A stretch of 64,000 nt of DNA, taken from Aldehydirespirator sp965220645. GTDB taxonomy: Bacteria > Actinomycetota > Acidimicrobiia > Acidimicrobiales > Aldehydirespiratoraceae. The translations under genes and the position numbers were made by a program. This document shows positions 25,562 to 36,045 of this stretch, in pieces. The notes beneath the pieces were generated by a model. The model did not search any database. It was not told where the DNA came from and worked only from the letters and a program-made list of their open reading frames with translations. The stretch's first letter is position 1. Each line of letters begins with the position of its first letter. The stretch spans positions 1,302,001 to 1,366,000 of the forward strand of contig OZ244836.1 in the NCBI GenBank assembly GCA_965220645.1, read 5' to 3'.

Positions 25562-26422
25562 CTAGGTGACCTTGAGGACGCGGGCCGCGTTCTCGCGCAG
25601 GAACTTGGGCCAGACCCTGTCACGGAAGCCGACGTTGGGCATCTCGGTCATGATGCGTTGCAGCGACAGACCCATGGGGAAGTAGCCGGCGTACATGATC
25701 TTGTCGGCGCCCCGGGTGTTGGCGTAGTTGATGATGGCGGAGGGGTAGTGCTTGGGTGCGAACGCCGACGTGGAGTAGTGCAGGCCCGGCCATTTCAGCA
25801 TCAGCTTCACGGCCAGGGCCTCCCAGGGCTCGCAGCCGTGGCGGGTTACCAGGGTCAACTCGGGGAAGTCGTACATCACCCGGTCGAGGCGCTCCACATG
25901 CTGGCAGTCCATGGGCAGCCGGGGACCGGGCACCCCCGCGCACACGAAGACGGGGATGTCCAGTTCGCAACAGGTGGCGTACACCGGGTACCACTTGGCG
26001 TCGTCGATGGGGATCTGCGGGAAGCACCCGGCTGGGAACGTGCCCACGGCCCGGATGTCGTACTCGTCGTGGTAGCGGCGGATGCGCCGCACCGCGCCCA
26101 TCACGTCGTTGGCGTCGGCCTGGCAGGTGGCCACGAACCGGTCGGGATGGTCGGCCAGGGCCTTGCGGTTCACCTCGCCCTCGCAGCCGATCAAGCCCCA
26201 CTCGACGCCGTAGGCGTCCATCTCGCCCAGGGTGAGCGCGATGGGATCGTCCGCGCCGTACTTCTCCTTGGGCACGCCCTTGAACATGTACTCCACCGGG
26301 AAGTCGAAGTCGGCCGACTCGGAGTCCTTGAGCTGCTCGCGGATGAACTCGTAGTGCTCGAAGTCCTTGGCGGGAAAGCCGATCATCGTGTCGATGATCC
26401 CCACATCGGTCGGCATTGGCAT
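25562..26422 (-). CDS. Amidohydrolase-2-like protein missing the N-terminal HxH
   Basis: A 286-residue TIM-barrel protein of the amidohydrolase-2/decarboxylase type; ATG 26422 (after GGAG) or 26416. It has the late-barrel features (LTLVTRHGCEPWEALA, MYAGYFPMGLS, FLRENAARVLKV, the usual C-terminal helix). The opening reads GIIDTMIGFPA where active amidohydrolases have DxHxH, so the first metal ligands are gone. It may use another metal arrangement or be a non-hydrolytic relative (for example decarboxylase-like). It is likely co-transcribed with the acyl-CoA dehydrogenase just upstream (36-base gap). Confidence 0.78.
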   Translation of the reverse strand: MPMPTDVGIIDTMIGFPAKDFEHYEFIREQLKDSESADFDFPVEYMFKGVPKEKYGADDPIALTLGEMDAYGVEWGLIGCEGEVNRKALADHPDRFVATCQADANDVMGAVRRIRRYHDEYDIRAVGTFPAGCFPQIPIDDAKWYPVYATCCELDIPVFVCAGVPGPRLPMDCQHVERLDRVMYDFPELTLVTRHGCEPWEALAVKLMLKWPGLHYSTSAFAPKHYPSAIINYANTRGADKIMYAGYFPMGLSLQRIMTEMPNVGFRDRVWPKFLRENAARVLKVT

Positions 26423-26457
26423 GGTGTCGGGCTCCGTTCGTCGCCGGCGATGCGGTG

Positions 26458-27684
26458 CTAGTTGCGGGGCACGTCGCGCCAGGGGATCTCCTTGTCCACC
26501 CTGGGCTCGCCGGGCAGGCCCAGCACCTGCTCGCCCAGGATGTTGCGCATGATCTCGCTGGTGCCGCCCTCGATGGAGTTGGCCCGGGCCCGCAGGAAGC
26601 CGTGGTGGCTGTCGCCGAACTTGCCGTCGAGAGAGATGGCAGTGGGCCGGCGGAACTCGTAGTCGTAGTCCACCAGCGCCGCGGCTCCCTCGAGGTCGAT
26701 CACCTTGGCCGTGAGGTCCTTGTTGAACTCGGCCAGTATCAGCTTGCTGACCGAGCCCTCCGGTCCGGGGTTGCCGGACCGTGCGTTCTGGGAGGCCCGG
26801 GCGTTGGTGAGCCGCAGAGCCTCGCCCCGCACCCACAGTTGCATGACCTCATCTCGGTGAGCCTTGGTGCGCACGGCCGGGTCCATGTTGCGATAGGCCT
26901 CGACCAGGCCGGCCACCGGCCCCTCCTTGGCGGTGGTGGCGCTGCCCATCGCGCCGCCGATGGCGGTCCGTTCGTTCATGAGAGTGGTGAGTGCCACCCG
27001 CCAGCCCTCGCCGACCGCTCCGATGCGAGCCGCATCGGGCATCCGCACGTCGGTCATGTACACCTCGTTGAACTCGGCCTCGCCGGTGATCTGGCGCAGC
27101 GGCCGCACCTCAACGCCGGGAGCGCGCATGTCGAGCGCGAAGTAGGTGAGTCCCTTGTGCTTGGGCAGCTCGGGGTTGGAGCGGGTTACGAGCATTCCCA
27201 GATCAGCGACATGGGCCAGCGTGTTCCACACCTTCTGGCCGTTGACCACCCACTCGTCCCCATCGCGTTCGGCCTTGGTGCCCAGACCGGCGAAGTCCGA
27301 TCCGGAGCCGGGCTCGCTGAACAGCTGGCACCAGCGCTCCTCCCCGGTGAACATGGGCCGCAGGAATCGGCGCTTCTGCTCGTCGGTCCCGTGGTTGAGG
27401 ATCGTCGGGCCGACCAGCGCCGTGAAGAACGTCGAGGGATCGGCGGGCTGGGCACCCGCGGCCCGCAGTCGCCGTTCGATGTGGCGGTTGAGCCGGTGGG
27501 AGAGGCCGAGCCCGCCGAAGCCCGGCGGGTGGTGTACCCAGGCCAGGCCGGCGTCGTACTGGTGACCCCGGAACTCGACCTGATTCTCTTCGGTGGGGTC
27601 GTGCGCGGCCAGGAAGGCGTTGACGGCCTCGTCGACGATGCTGGTCTGCTCGGCGATGTCGGCGGATGCTTCGGTGAGTGTCAT
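26458..27684 (-). CDS. Acyl-CoA dehydrogenase
   Basis: A 408-residue flavoprotein from ATG 27684, with GGAG upstream. It has the acyl-CoA dehydrogenase arrangement: helical N-terminal domain, middle beta-domain (WCQLFSEPGSGSDFAGLGT, VNGQKVWNT), and a C-terminal helical domain ending in ARANSIEGGTSEIMRNILGEQVLGLP. The SEPGSGSD and EGGTSEI motifs are characteristic. Oxidises an acyl-CoA at alpha-beta using FAD, handing electrons to an ETF. Linked with the amidohydrolase-like gene downstream. Substrate unassigned; the family includes several for branched or cyclic acyl-CoA. Confidence 0.9.
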   Translation of the reverse strand: MTLTEASADIAEQTSIVDEAVNAFLAAHDPTEENQVEFRGHQYDAGLAWVHHPPGFGGLGLSHRLNRHIERRLRAAGAQPADPSTFFTALVGPTILNHGTDEQKRRFLRPMFTGEERWCQLFSEPGSGSDFAGLGTKAERDGDEWVVNGQKVWNTLAHVADLGMLVTRSNPELPKHKGLTYFALDMRAPGVEVRPLRQITGEAEFNEVYMTDVRMPDAARIGAVGEGWRVALTTLMNERTAIGGAMGSATTAKEGPVAGLVEAYRNMDPAVRTKAHRDEVMQLWVRGEALRLTNARASQNARSGNPGPEGSVSKLILAEFNKDLTAKVIDLEGAAALVDYDYEFRRPTAISLDGKFGDSHHGFLRARANSIEGGTSEIMRNILGEQVLGLPGEPRVDKEIPWRDVPRN

Positions 27685-27741
27685 CGTGTGATTCTCCGGT
27701 GGACGTTGCAGTTGCAGGCGGGTCGGCGTCATGCTTGGCCC

Positions 27742-28539
27742 ATGCATTCTTACTCCCGCCAGTCACTGATCGACACCACTGAGGCGTGTTTCGCCGAGAT
27801 TCTGGACATGTGCTCTGATCTCTCCGATGAGGAGTCGACCGTGCAGTCGCTTTGCCCGGCCTGGACGGTACGCCAGGCCACCGGTCACGCCGTGGGCGTG
27901 GAGGACGTGCTCTCGGGCTGGAAGATCAGCACCGACAACATGCCTCCGTTCGAGAAGATGGTGGCCCTGACGGAAGCCTCCGCCGGCATGTCGTCGGATG
28001 CATTCGGCGCTCGGGTGGGTGAGATATTCGACGCGCGCCGGTCCGACCTGGCCGCGCTCAGCGACGAAGACATCGACCGGCCGTCGTGGACGCCGGTGGG
28101 GGTGCAGAGCTATGGGGGCTTCCTCGCCATCCGCATCTTCGACATGTGGGTCCACGTGCGCGACTGCACGATCCCGCTGGGGCGGGCCACCGACGACAGC
28201 GGCCCCGCGGCCGAGATCGCCTTCGACCAGGTGGAGGGCTCGATGGGCTTCATCATGGGCAAGAAGGTGGGCCTGCCTGATGGCATGAGCCTGCGGGCCG
28301 ACATCACCGGTCCGGTCGAGCGCCAGGTCGCGGTAATAGTGGACGGCAGGGCCAGGGCCGCTGACCCCGCCACGCTGGCCTCGCCCGACGTGGTGCTCAC
28401 CGCGGACTCGACGACGTTCATGATGCTGTCCTGCGGGCGCATCGACCCCCAGTCCAAGATCGACGACGGCTCGATCTCCTGGAGCGGCGACGCGCACTGG
28501 GGCGAACACGCAGCCCGCAGCCTCCGCTTCACAATGTGA
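27742..28539 (+). CDS. DinB/MDMPI-family (maleylpyruvate isomerase-like) mycothiol-type protein
   Basis: A 265-residue protein from ATG 27742. N-terminal half is the DinB-like four-helix bundle of mycothiol-dependent maleylpyruvate isomerase, with LCPAWTVRQATGHAVGVEDVL (metal-binding His) and IFDMWVHVRD (second metal motif, D.WVH..D). The C-terminal half is a beta-rich SCP2-like MDMPI_C domain. Mycothiol is an actinobacterial thiol, consistent with the WhiB gene. Members include isomerases and many of unknown role; the link to a maleylpyruvate route is not supported by neighbours. Gene is divergent from the acyl-CoA dehydrogenase. Confidence 0.82.
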   Translation: MHSYSRQSLIDTTEACFAEILDMCSDLSDEESTVQSLCPAWTVRQATGHAVGVEDVLSGWKISTDNMPPFEKMVALTEASAGMSSDAFGARVGEIFDARRSDLAALSDEDIDRPSWTPVGVQSYGGFLAIRIFDMWVHVRDCTIPLGRATDDSGPAAEIAFDQVEGSMGFIMGKKVGLPDGMSLRADITGPVERQVAVIVDGRARAADPATLASPDVVLTADSTTFMMLSCGRIDPQSKIDDGSISWSGDAHWGEHAARSLRFTM

Positions 28540-28551
28540 CGTCCTCCCTTT

Positions 28552-28600
28552 GCTTTCATCGCGTTCTCTGGTCATATGCGCCGAAGAGCGCGATGAAAGC
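28552..28600. promoter_or_regulatory. 12-bp perfect inverted repeat between genes
   Basis: GCTTTCATCGCG (28552-28563) and CGCGATGAAAGC (28589-28600) are exact reverse complements with a 25-base spacer. It lies after the MDMPI stop and before the mutase-like gene start. No T-tract follows, so an operator or processing hairpin is at least as likely as a terminator. Confidence 0.6.
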
Positions 28601-28635
28601 GGTTGGTGGACGGTGAGCCGCGTAGTGTCGGCGCC

Positions 28636-30480
28636 GTGACCCGGGACGAAGGGCCTCTCGTCACCTCCGACGACTGGATGGCTCTGGTCGCGCGGACGCT
28701 GGGAGGCCGCGACCTCGCCGAACTGGTGAGCGCCACCCGCGACGGCATCGAGATGCGGCCTCTGTACACCGAAGGCCCGCACCGTCCGGCGGCGCTGGCA
28801 GCAGCGGACCCGCGGCGGTTGGAGGCGGGCTGGGACGTCCGCCAGCACCACCGGACGGCCGCGGTGACCGCCGACGCCATCGACGGGCTCCGGGTCGAGA
28901 TAGAACAGGACTTGGCGGGCGGGGTCACCTCATTGGAGCTCGAAGTCCCCGCGAGCGTCGACGCCGACGGACTCGACGCACTGCTCGATGGCGTTGACCC
29001 CACAGCGACGCCCTTGTCTCTCGCGCCCCACGCGGAGCTGGGTGTGGCCGAGGCCCTCATCGCGCTGACGGTCCGCCGCGGTGCGGGCCTAGCGCCCGGC
29101 AGCTCGCTCGGTGTCGATCCGCTGGGGGAGTGGGCCAGATCGGGTCGCATCGTCGAATGTGGGGCCGCCGCGGAGCGGTGGGTCTCGGCGGTCAGATCGG
29201 AGGTCGGGGGCACCACCCAGTCCGGTTCCGGGATCACGGCCTTCATGGTGGACGCGACCCGGTACGCAGACGCCGGCGCGACCGAGGCGCAGACCCTGGG
29301 CTGGGCGACGGCTACGGGGGTCGCCTACCTGCGTGCGCTGGTCGGGGCGGGCATGCCGGTGGACGCGGCAGCCGGATTGATCGGGTTCCGCCTGGCGGCC
29401 ACCGCCGACCAGTTCATGACCATCGCCGCCCTGCGAGCGGCCCGGGTGATGTGGGCGCGGGTAGTGATAGCCAGCGGCGGACCCCACGAAGCCGCTCGCC
29501 AGTACCAGCACGCAGTCACGGCGACCCACATGTACAGCCGGCGCGATCCGTGGGTCAACCTGCTGCGCGGTGCCTCCGCGGCGCTGGCCGCCGGTGTGGG
29601 CGGTGCCGACGCGGTGACCGTGCTGCCCTTCGACCACGCCTCCGGCGCTGTCGACGCGGACGGAGCCCTGGGCCGCCGGTTGGCTCGCAACACCCAACTG
29701 CTGCTGTTGGAGGAGTCGTGTCTGGCGCGGGCCGCCGACCCGGCGGGCGGGTCGTTCTACGTGGAGTCACTCACCGAACAGCTGGCGTCGGCGGGCTGGC
29801 GGGTGTTTCAGGACGTTGAGGCATCCGGCGGGATGGAGGCCGTCATCGGCGACGGCGTTCTGGCCGTCGCGATGGCGGAGAGCTGGCGGTCCCGCCTGGA
29901 AGCGCTGAGGACCCGGAGCGAACGTGTGACCGGCGTGAGCGAGTTCCCCCTGCTCGACGACGTGGCCCCGGCAGCCCTCTCAGACTCGGAGGCCCCGGAC
30001 GCCGCCGGCCTTCCGGTCAGGCGCTTGGCCGAGCCCTTCGAGAGCCTGCGCGACGCCGCCGACCGCCATGGGATGGCCACCGGTGATCGGCCGGCAGTCT
30101 GGGTGGCCGCGCTGGGGTCGGCCTCGGCCCACTCGGCCCGAACGGCATGGACGCAGAACCTGCTGGCCGCGGGCGGGATCGAGTCGCGAGGCGCCGCCGG
30201 GGTGGACTCGCCCATCGCAGCTGCGGCCGACTTCGCGGCGTCGGGCCGGACGGTGGCCGTGATAGCCGGCACCGACGACATGTACAGCTTGCGGGCCGCG
30301 GCTACCGCGGCCGCGCTCGCAGACGCGGGAGCAGCCTTCGTAGCGCTGGTCTGTGATCCCGACACCCCCGTCGAACTCCTCGCCGAGTTGCGGTCCGCCG
30401 GCGTCAACGAGATCTGGCACGACGGCATCGACGTGGTAGCGGCGCTTGAGCGCCTCCACACCATTCTCGGCATCAACTGA
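28636..30480 (+). CDS. Methylmalonyl-CoA mutase-like protein (small-subunit type)
   Basis: About 614 residues from GTG 28636 (GTG 28606 or TTG 28603 would extend it slightly). Barrel features: MRPLYTEGP, RPAALAAADPRRLEAGWDVRQHH, GTTQSGSGITAFMVDATRYADAGATEAQ, GFRLAATADQFMTIAALRAARVMWARV, HMYSRRDPWVNLLRG, and RNTQLLLLEESCLARAADPAGGSFYVE. The C-terminal cobalamin-binding-like domain lacks the B12-ligand DxHxxG (it reads ASAHSARTAW), so it should be the non-catalytic small subunit. No large-subunit gene is adjacent. In the usual enzyme the two subunits convert methylmalonyl-CoA and succinyl-CoA; here the partner must be encoded elsewhere, or it serves a related ICM/mutase. Confidence 0.85.
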   Translation: MTRDEGPLVTSDDWMALVARTLGGRDLAELVSATRDGIEMRPLYTEGPHRPAALAAADPRRLEAGWDVRQHHRTAAVTADAIDGLRVEIEQDLAGGVTSLELEVPASVDADGLDALLDGVDPTATPLSLAPHAELGVAEALIALTVRRGAGLAPGSSLGVDPLGEWARSGRIVECGAAAERWVSAVRSEVGGTTQSGSGITAFMVDATRYADAGATEAQTLGWATATGVAYLRALVGAGMPVDAAAGLIGFRLAATADQFMTIAALRAARVMWARVVIASGGPHEAARQYQHAVTATHMYSRRDPWVNLLRGASAALAAGVGGADAVTVLPFDHASGAVDADGALGRRLARNTQLLLLEESCLARAADPAGGSFYVESLTEQLASAGWRVFQDVEASGGMEAVIGDGVLAVAMAESWRSRLEALRTRSERVTGVSEFPLLDDVAPAALSDSEAPDAAGLPVRRLAEPFESLRDAADRHGMATGDRPAVWVAALGSASAHSARTAWTQNLLAAGGIESRGAAGVDSPIAAAADFAASGRTVAVIAGTDDMYSLRAAATAAALADAGAAFVALVCDPDTPVELLAELRSAGVNEIWHDGIDVVAALERLHTILGIN

Positions 30481-30500
30481 GCGCGCCGCCGAGGGTTCGA

Positions 30501-31316
30501 TCAGTCTTCGAAGACCGGGGGGCGCTTCTCGGAGCGGGCTAGGACGGCCTCTTCGAAATTGCGGGTGGTCATGCGCACCAGCAGTTGGGCGTTCATCTCC
30601 GAGCGCATGTGGGCCGCGTAGCTCGAGGCTTCGAGCCCGGCCCAGAGCATCCGCTTGGTGAGTTCGATTCCGGGTCGGCTGAGGGCAGCGATGCGGGTGC
30701 CGATCTCGTAGCAGCGCTCCAGCAGGTCGTCCGGCTCCATCGTCTCGCTGACAAGGCCTATGCGGGCCGCCTCATCGGCGCCAACGTCGCGGCCGGTCAG
30801 CATGATGTCGAAGGCCCTCGACGATCCGATCGCCCGAGGCAGCGTGAAACTGAGACCCAACTCGGCCGCAGTGAGGCCGTTGTTGATGCCCGCGGCCCGG
30901 AAGTAGGCCTCGGTGGACGCGATGCGGATGTCGCAGGCCAACGCCAGGCACAGGCCCCCGCCGATGGCCGCGCCGTTGATGGCCGCGATCACCGGCTGGT
31001 GAAGGTCGCCGACCAGCTCGATCACCTCATGGAGCCGGTCGGCGGCCCGGTGGGCGATGGTTGCTCTGGTGAGTCCATCGATGTGGGGAGGGCTGCCCGA
31101 GCTGACCATGTCGGCCCCCGAGCAGAACCCGTGCCCGGCGCCGGTGACCACCACGGCCCTCACGTCGTTGTCGTTGTTGACATCTCGCAGGGCATCGGCC
31201 AGCGGCACCATCACGTCGAAGGCCATGGCGTTCATCCGCTCCGGCCGGTTGAGGGTCACCAGTGCGATGTTCTGCCGGGGGTGGTCGACCTGCACGAAGT
31301 CATCGGTTGAGGGCAT
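30501..31316 (-). CDS. Enoyl-CoA hydratase/isomerase family protein
   Basis: A crotonase-fold protein of 271 residues (ATG 31316; ATG 31340 would add 8). LVTLNRPERMNAM (CoA-binding start), GAGHGFCSGADM (oxyanion hole) and AINGAAIGGGLCLALACDIRIA are the usual signatures, with the family's active-site loop region FRAAGINNGLTAAELGLSF afterwards. Catalyses hydration or isomerisation of an enoyl-CoA; exact reaction unknown. It is convergent with the mutase-like gene and separated by 20 bases. Confidence 0.87.
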   Translation of the reverse strand: MPSTDDFVQVDHPRQNIALVTLNRPERMNAMAFDVMVPLADALRDVNNDNDVRAVVVTGAGHGFCSGADMVSSGSPPHIDGLTRATIAHRAADRLHEVIELVGDLHQPVIAAINGAAIGGGLCLALACDIRIASTEAYFRAAGINNGLTAAELGLSFTLPRAIGSSRAFDIMLTGRDVGADEAARIGLVSETMEPDDLLERCYEIGTRIAALSRPGIELTKRMLWAGLEASSYAAHMRSEMNAQLLVRMTTRNFEEAVLARSEKRPPVFED

Positions 31317-31378
31317 GGGGGCGACGGTATCAGCCGGCACCCCAGCGGCCGGTGCCGCCCCCAGCCACGGCTTCGGGC

Positions 31379-32158
31379 TCAGTCACCGAGGTCGGGTTTC
31401 CAGGCTGCTCCGTTGATGTGGCCGCCGCCGTCGACGAACAGCGTGTTGCCGGTCATGTACCGGCTGGCGTCCGAGGCCAGGAACACCACCACAGGGGCTA
31501 TGTCGAGATCAGGATCGCCGATGCGGCCCATCGGGTTGGAGGCGTCGGCCGCCGCCAGCAGCTCGGGATGCGCGCCCATCACCCGGTGGAAGCTCGCCGA
31601 CTTGGCCGCCGGGCACACGATGTTGGCCGTGATGCCCCAGCCGGCCCATTCGCGGGCCGCGGTGCGGGTGGCGGCCCGCAGCGCCTCCTTGGCCGAGTTG
31701 TACTCCACCGTGCCCATGTGGGCATTGACCCCGTTGAGCGAGCACATGTTGATCACCCGGCCCCAGCCGCTGGACTTCATGATCGGCAGCGCCGCGGCCA
31801 TGGCCCAGAAGGGGCCGTAGAAGCCCACCGCCAGGGCTCGGGCCATCCCGGCCTCGGACTTGTGCTCCACCCGGCTCACCTCGCCACCGGCCCAGGCGTT
31901 GTTGACCAGGATGTCCACCGACCCCCAGCGCTGGGCCGCGTGGGCCACCATCGCCTCGACCGCGGCTCGCTCGCCCACATCGGTGGGCAGGAACTCACAG
32001 GCGTTGCCGAACTCGGCGGCCGCGTCCTCGCCCAGATGCTCGTCTATCTCGGCCACAAGCACGCGGGCGCCCTCGGCCACGAAGGCCCGGGCCACGGCCC
32101 GCCCGATGCCCTCGCCCGCTCCGGTGACTATCGCCGTCTTGCCCTGAAGCTGTCCCAT
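31379..32158 (-). CDS. Short-chain dehydrogenase/reductase
   Basis: A classical SDR of 259 residues, ATG 32158 after AGGAGGGCAA. It has the nucleotide motif TAIVTGAGEGIGRAVARA, NNAWAGG, catalytic Ser in MCSLNGVNAH and YNSAK (YxxxK), and the C-terminal SRYMTGNTLFVDGGG. All catalytic residues are intact, unlike the SDR at 22729. It oxidises or reduces an unidentified alcohol/ketone, probably in degradation. Just upstream of the enoyl-CoA hydratase gene on the same strand, and likely in one operon. Confidence 0.9.
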   Translation of the reverse strand: MGQLQGKTAIVTGAGEGIGRAVARAFVAEGARVLVAEIDEHLGEDAAAEFGNACEFLPTDVGERAAVEAMVAHAAQRWGSVDILVNNAWAGGEVSRVEHKSEAGMARALAVGFYGPFWAMAAALPIMKSSGWGRVINMCSLNGVNAHMGTVEYNSAKEALRAATRTAAREWAGWGITANIVCPAAKSASFHRVMGAHPELLAAADASNPMGRIGDPDLDIAPVVVFLASDASRYMTGNTLFVDGGGHINGAAWKPDLGD

Positions 32159-32357
32159 TTGTTGCCCTCCTGTCGCGCGCCACCGATCCATTCTCTCTTA
32201 CAGCGTCACAGCTGGGTGTGTTGCGGCGGCACAAAGCCGCGGTCCTGCCGAGGGTCGCGTCACCGGCCGAAGATGCGGACCAATCTCCATTGCGGGGGCT
32301 TGCCGTGGGAGTGGTAGACAACCGCCGGCACAACACATTCGAGCCGAAGGGAGTCCG

Positions 32358-33029
32358 GTGGCGGACCTGCAAGAGAGGGCCCAGCGCATCGCGGCCAAGC
32401 GCAGCTCCATGTGGGTCTACCGTTTCGTGAGGCGCACCATCATGGTGGTGCTGTACCCGTATTTCCGGGTGCGCCGCCGCGGCGGGGAACACCTCGACAT
32501 CGAGGGGCCGGTGATCTTGGCCCCAGTGCATCGCTCCAATCTCGACGCCCTGCTGCTGGCTGGGCTGGGTCATCGGCGCCTGCGGCCCCTGTCCAAGGAG
32601 TCGCTGTTCCACAACCGGCTCTTCGGGGACTTCCTGTCGGCGCTGGGCGCGTTCCCCGTGCGACGGGGCGTGGCCGACCGGGAGGCCATCCGGGAGGCGA
32701 TCAAGATGCTTGAGGCGGGTGAGGAGATACTGGTGTTCCCCGAGGGCACCCGCCAGACCGGGCCGACAGTGGTAAGCGTGTTCGACGGCATGAGCTACCT
32801 GGCGTCGCGCACCGGCGCGGCCATCGTCCCCGTCGGGATCGCGGGCACCGAGGAGGCCATGGGCGCAGGGACGCGTCTGCCCCGCCGCACCAGGGTGGCC
32901 ATGGTGGCCGGTCCGCCCATCCGCCCGCCCGAGGGCCGCATGACCCGCCCGCAGATGACCCGCTTCTCCGAGATGGTGCGCGAGCGCCTCCAGGATGTCT
33001 TCGACGAGGCCCAGGAGCTGGCGGGCTGA
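32358..33029 (+). CDS. 1-acyl-sn-glycerol-3-phosphate acyltransferase (PlsC family)
   Basis: A 223-residue membrane-associated acyltransferase from GTG 32358, preceded by a weak GGAG. The HX4D motif is HRSNLDALLLAG and the second conserved block FPEGTRQTG; motif III-like PVGIAGTEEAM follows. It transfers an acyl group to lysophosphatidic acid to make phosphatidic acid in phospholipid synthesis. A basic N-terminal stretch and hydrophobic TIMVVLYPYF suggest peripheral membrane contact. Confidence 0.85.
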   Translation: MADLQERAQRIAAKRSSMWVYRFVRRTIMVVLYPYFRVRRRGGEHLDIEGPVILAPVHRSNLDALLLAGLGHRRLRPLSKESLFHNRLFGDFLSALGAFPVRRGVADREAIREAIKMLEAGEEILVFPEGTRQTGPTVVSVFDGMSYLASRTGAAIVPVGIAGTEEAMGAGTRLPRRTRVAMVAGPPIRPPEGRMTRPQMTRFSEMVRERLQDVFDEAQELAG

Positions 33030-33077
33030 ACTAACGGCTGAACGGGCCAAGACGGGGCGCCGGTAGCCTCGGTATAC

Positions 33078-34274
<1,197 letters not shown>

Positions 34275-34290
34275 CGGTCGACGCTCCACC

Positions 34291-36045
34291 GTGAGGACTC
34301 GCCGCGACAGTGTCGCCCGGCGCGGGTTCCGGCTGATAATGCGGTCGGTGCGGGCCCATCCCGGCCCGCACGCGCTGGCCATGGTGGGCGCGCTCGGCTT
34401 CGTCGCCGCCACCGTGGGCAGCGCCTGGCTGCTGGGCTGGATCACCGACAACGTGATCATCGCCGACGCCGCCGACCGGACGGGGCCGGCCGTGGCGGCC
34501 GCCGCGGTGATCGCAGTGGCGGTCGCCAGCGGGGTGTCGGTTCTGCTGCGCCGCTGGTACCTGGCCATGGCCGAGCTGCGAACGCAGCGGGACTGGCGCC
34601 GGACCCTGCTGCACCGCTACCTCGACGTGCCCATGGACTTCCACCGCGAGCGGGCTCCCGGCGAGCTGCTGGCCCACGCCGACTCCGACGTCAACACGGC
34701 CACGATGGTGCTCAAACCGCTGGCCTTCGCGGTCAGCGTCCTAGTGCTGGTGGTGGTGACGATGGTGGTGCTGTTCCTCGCCCACCCGCTGCTGGCACTC
34801 ATCGCGGCCGTGGTCTTCCCGGCCCTCGCGGCGATCAGCCGCATCTACACCCGAAGGGTCGAGGCGCCCTCGGCCGAGGTGCAGCGGCGCGTCGGCGAGG
34901 TGTCCACGGTGGCCCACGAGAGCTTCGACGGTGCCGTGGTGGTGAAGACCCTGGGCCGCGAGCAGATGGAGGTGGAGCGGATGCGCGCCGCCTCCGAGCG
35001 GCTGCGCGACGAGCGCATCCGGGTGGGCCGCATGCGGGGCACCTTCGAGCCCGCCCTCGACGCCCTGCCCACAGTGGGCGCGATCACCCTTCTGCTGGTG
35101 GGGGCCTGGCTGGTGGACCGGGGCGCGGCCACCCCCGGGGACCTGGTGCTGGCCACCACCCTCTTCTCACTGCTGGCTCTGCCTCTGCTGATCGTGGGTT
35201 TCTTCCTGGAGGAGATGCCCCGCTCGGTCGTGTCACTGGACCGGGTGGACCTAGTGCTCGACCAGCCTGTCCCGGAAGCAGCTGCGCCGGCCGGCGACGG
35301 CCCGATCCTGCCCTCCGGGCCGCTCGGCTTGGAGATCGATGACCTTGCCGTGGGCTACGGCGCCAAGCTCGTGCTCGACGGAGTGACACTGGCGGTGCGG
35401 CCCGGCGAGACGGTGGCGCTCGTCGGCGCCACCGGCTCGGGGAAGTCCACCCTGCTGGAGACCGTCGCCGGACTGAACGCCCCGGCGCGGGGTTCGATCC
35501 GGTTGTCGGGCGCGGATCTGCACCGAGTCCCCGCCGACGAACTGCACGAGGCGGTGGCGCTGGTGTTCCAGGAGGCCTTCCTGTTCGCCGACTCGGTGAC
35601 CGAGAATGTGGACCTGCGCTGGGGAGGCACTCGGGCCGACGTGGGCGCCGCGCTGGGCGTGGCGGCTGCGCGTGAGTTCGTGGAAGCTCTCCCCCAGGGT
35701 GCAGGAACGGTCGTGGGCGAGCGGGGTGTGACCCTCTCGGGCGGGCAGCGCCAGCGGGTGGCTCTGGCCCGGGCCCTGGTGCGCTCGCCCCGGCTGCTCA
35801 TGCTCGACGACGCCACCAGCGCAGTCGATCCCGTCGTGGAGGGCGAGATTCTGGCCAACATGCGCAGGCGGCTCGACACGACCCTGCTCGTTGTCGCCCA
35901 CCGGCTCTCGACCATCGAGTTGGCCGACCGGGTGGCCTTTCTCGCCGGCGGCCGCATCGCCGCCGTCGGCACCCACAACGAGCTGCTGGCCCTCGACGAC
36001 TACCGGTCGCTGGTGTCGGCCTACGAGCAGGCCGCGGCGTCGTGA
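34291..36045 (+). CDS. ABC exporter half-transporter (degenerate Walker B)
   Basis: A 584-residue exporter subunit: six-helix transmembrane domain (~1-300) then nucleotide-binding domain. NBD: Walker A LVGATGSGKST, Q-loop VFQEAFLFADSVTENVDL, signature LSGGQRQRVALARAL, Walker B LMLDDATSAVD, H-loop VVAHRLSTIE. Walker B ends in Asp-Asp where the catalytic Glu is normally Glu, so this is probably the weaker ATP site. GTG 34291 start. It overlaps the next subunit by 4 bases (GTGA), forming a heterodimeric exporter. Substrate (drug, lipid or peptide) not predictable. Confidence 0.9.
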   Translation: MRTRRDSVARRGFRLIMRSVRAHPGPHALAMVGALGFVAATVGSAWLLGWITDNVIIADAADRTGPAVAAAAVIAVAVASGVSVLLRRWYLAMAELRTQRDWRRTLLHRYLDVPMDFHRERAPGELLAHADSDVNTATMVLKPLAFAVSVLVLVVVTMVVLFLAHPLLALIAAVVFPALAAISRIYTRRVEAPSAEVQRRVGEVSTVAHESFDGAVVVKTLGREQMEVERMRAASERLRDERIRVGRMRGTFEPALDALPTVGAITLLLVGAWLVDRGAATPGDLVLATTLFSLLALPLLIVGFFLEEMPRSVVSLDRVDLVLDQPVPEAAAPAGDGPILPSGPLGLEIDDLAVGYGAKLVLDGVTLAVRPGETVALVGATGSGKSTLLETVAGLNAPARGSIRLSGADLHRVPADELHEAVALVFQEAFLFADSVTENVDLRWGGTRADVGAALGVAAAREFVEALPQGAGTVVGERGVTLSGGQRQRVALARALVRSPRLLMLDDATSAVDPVVEGEILANMRRRLDTTLLVVAHRLSTIELADRVAFLAGGRIAAVGTHNELLALDDYRSLVSAYEQAAAS

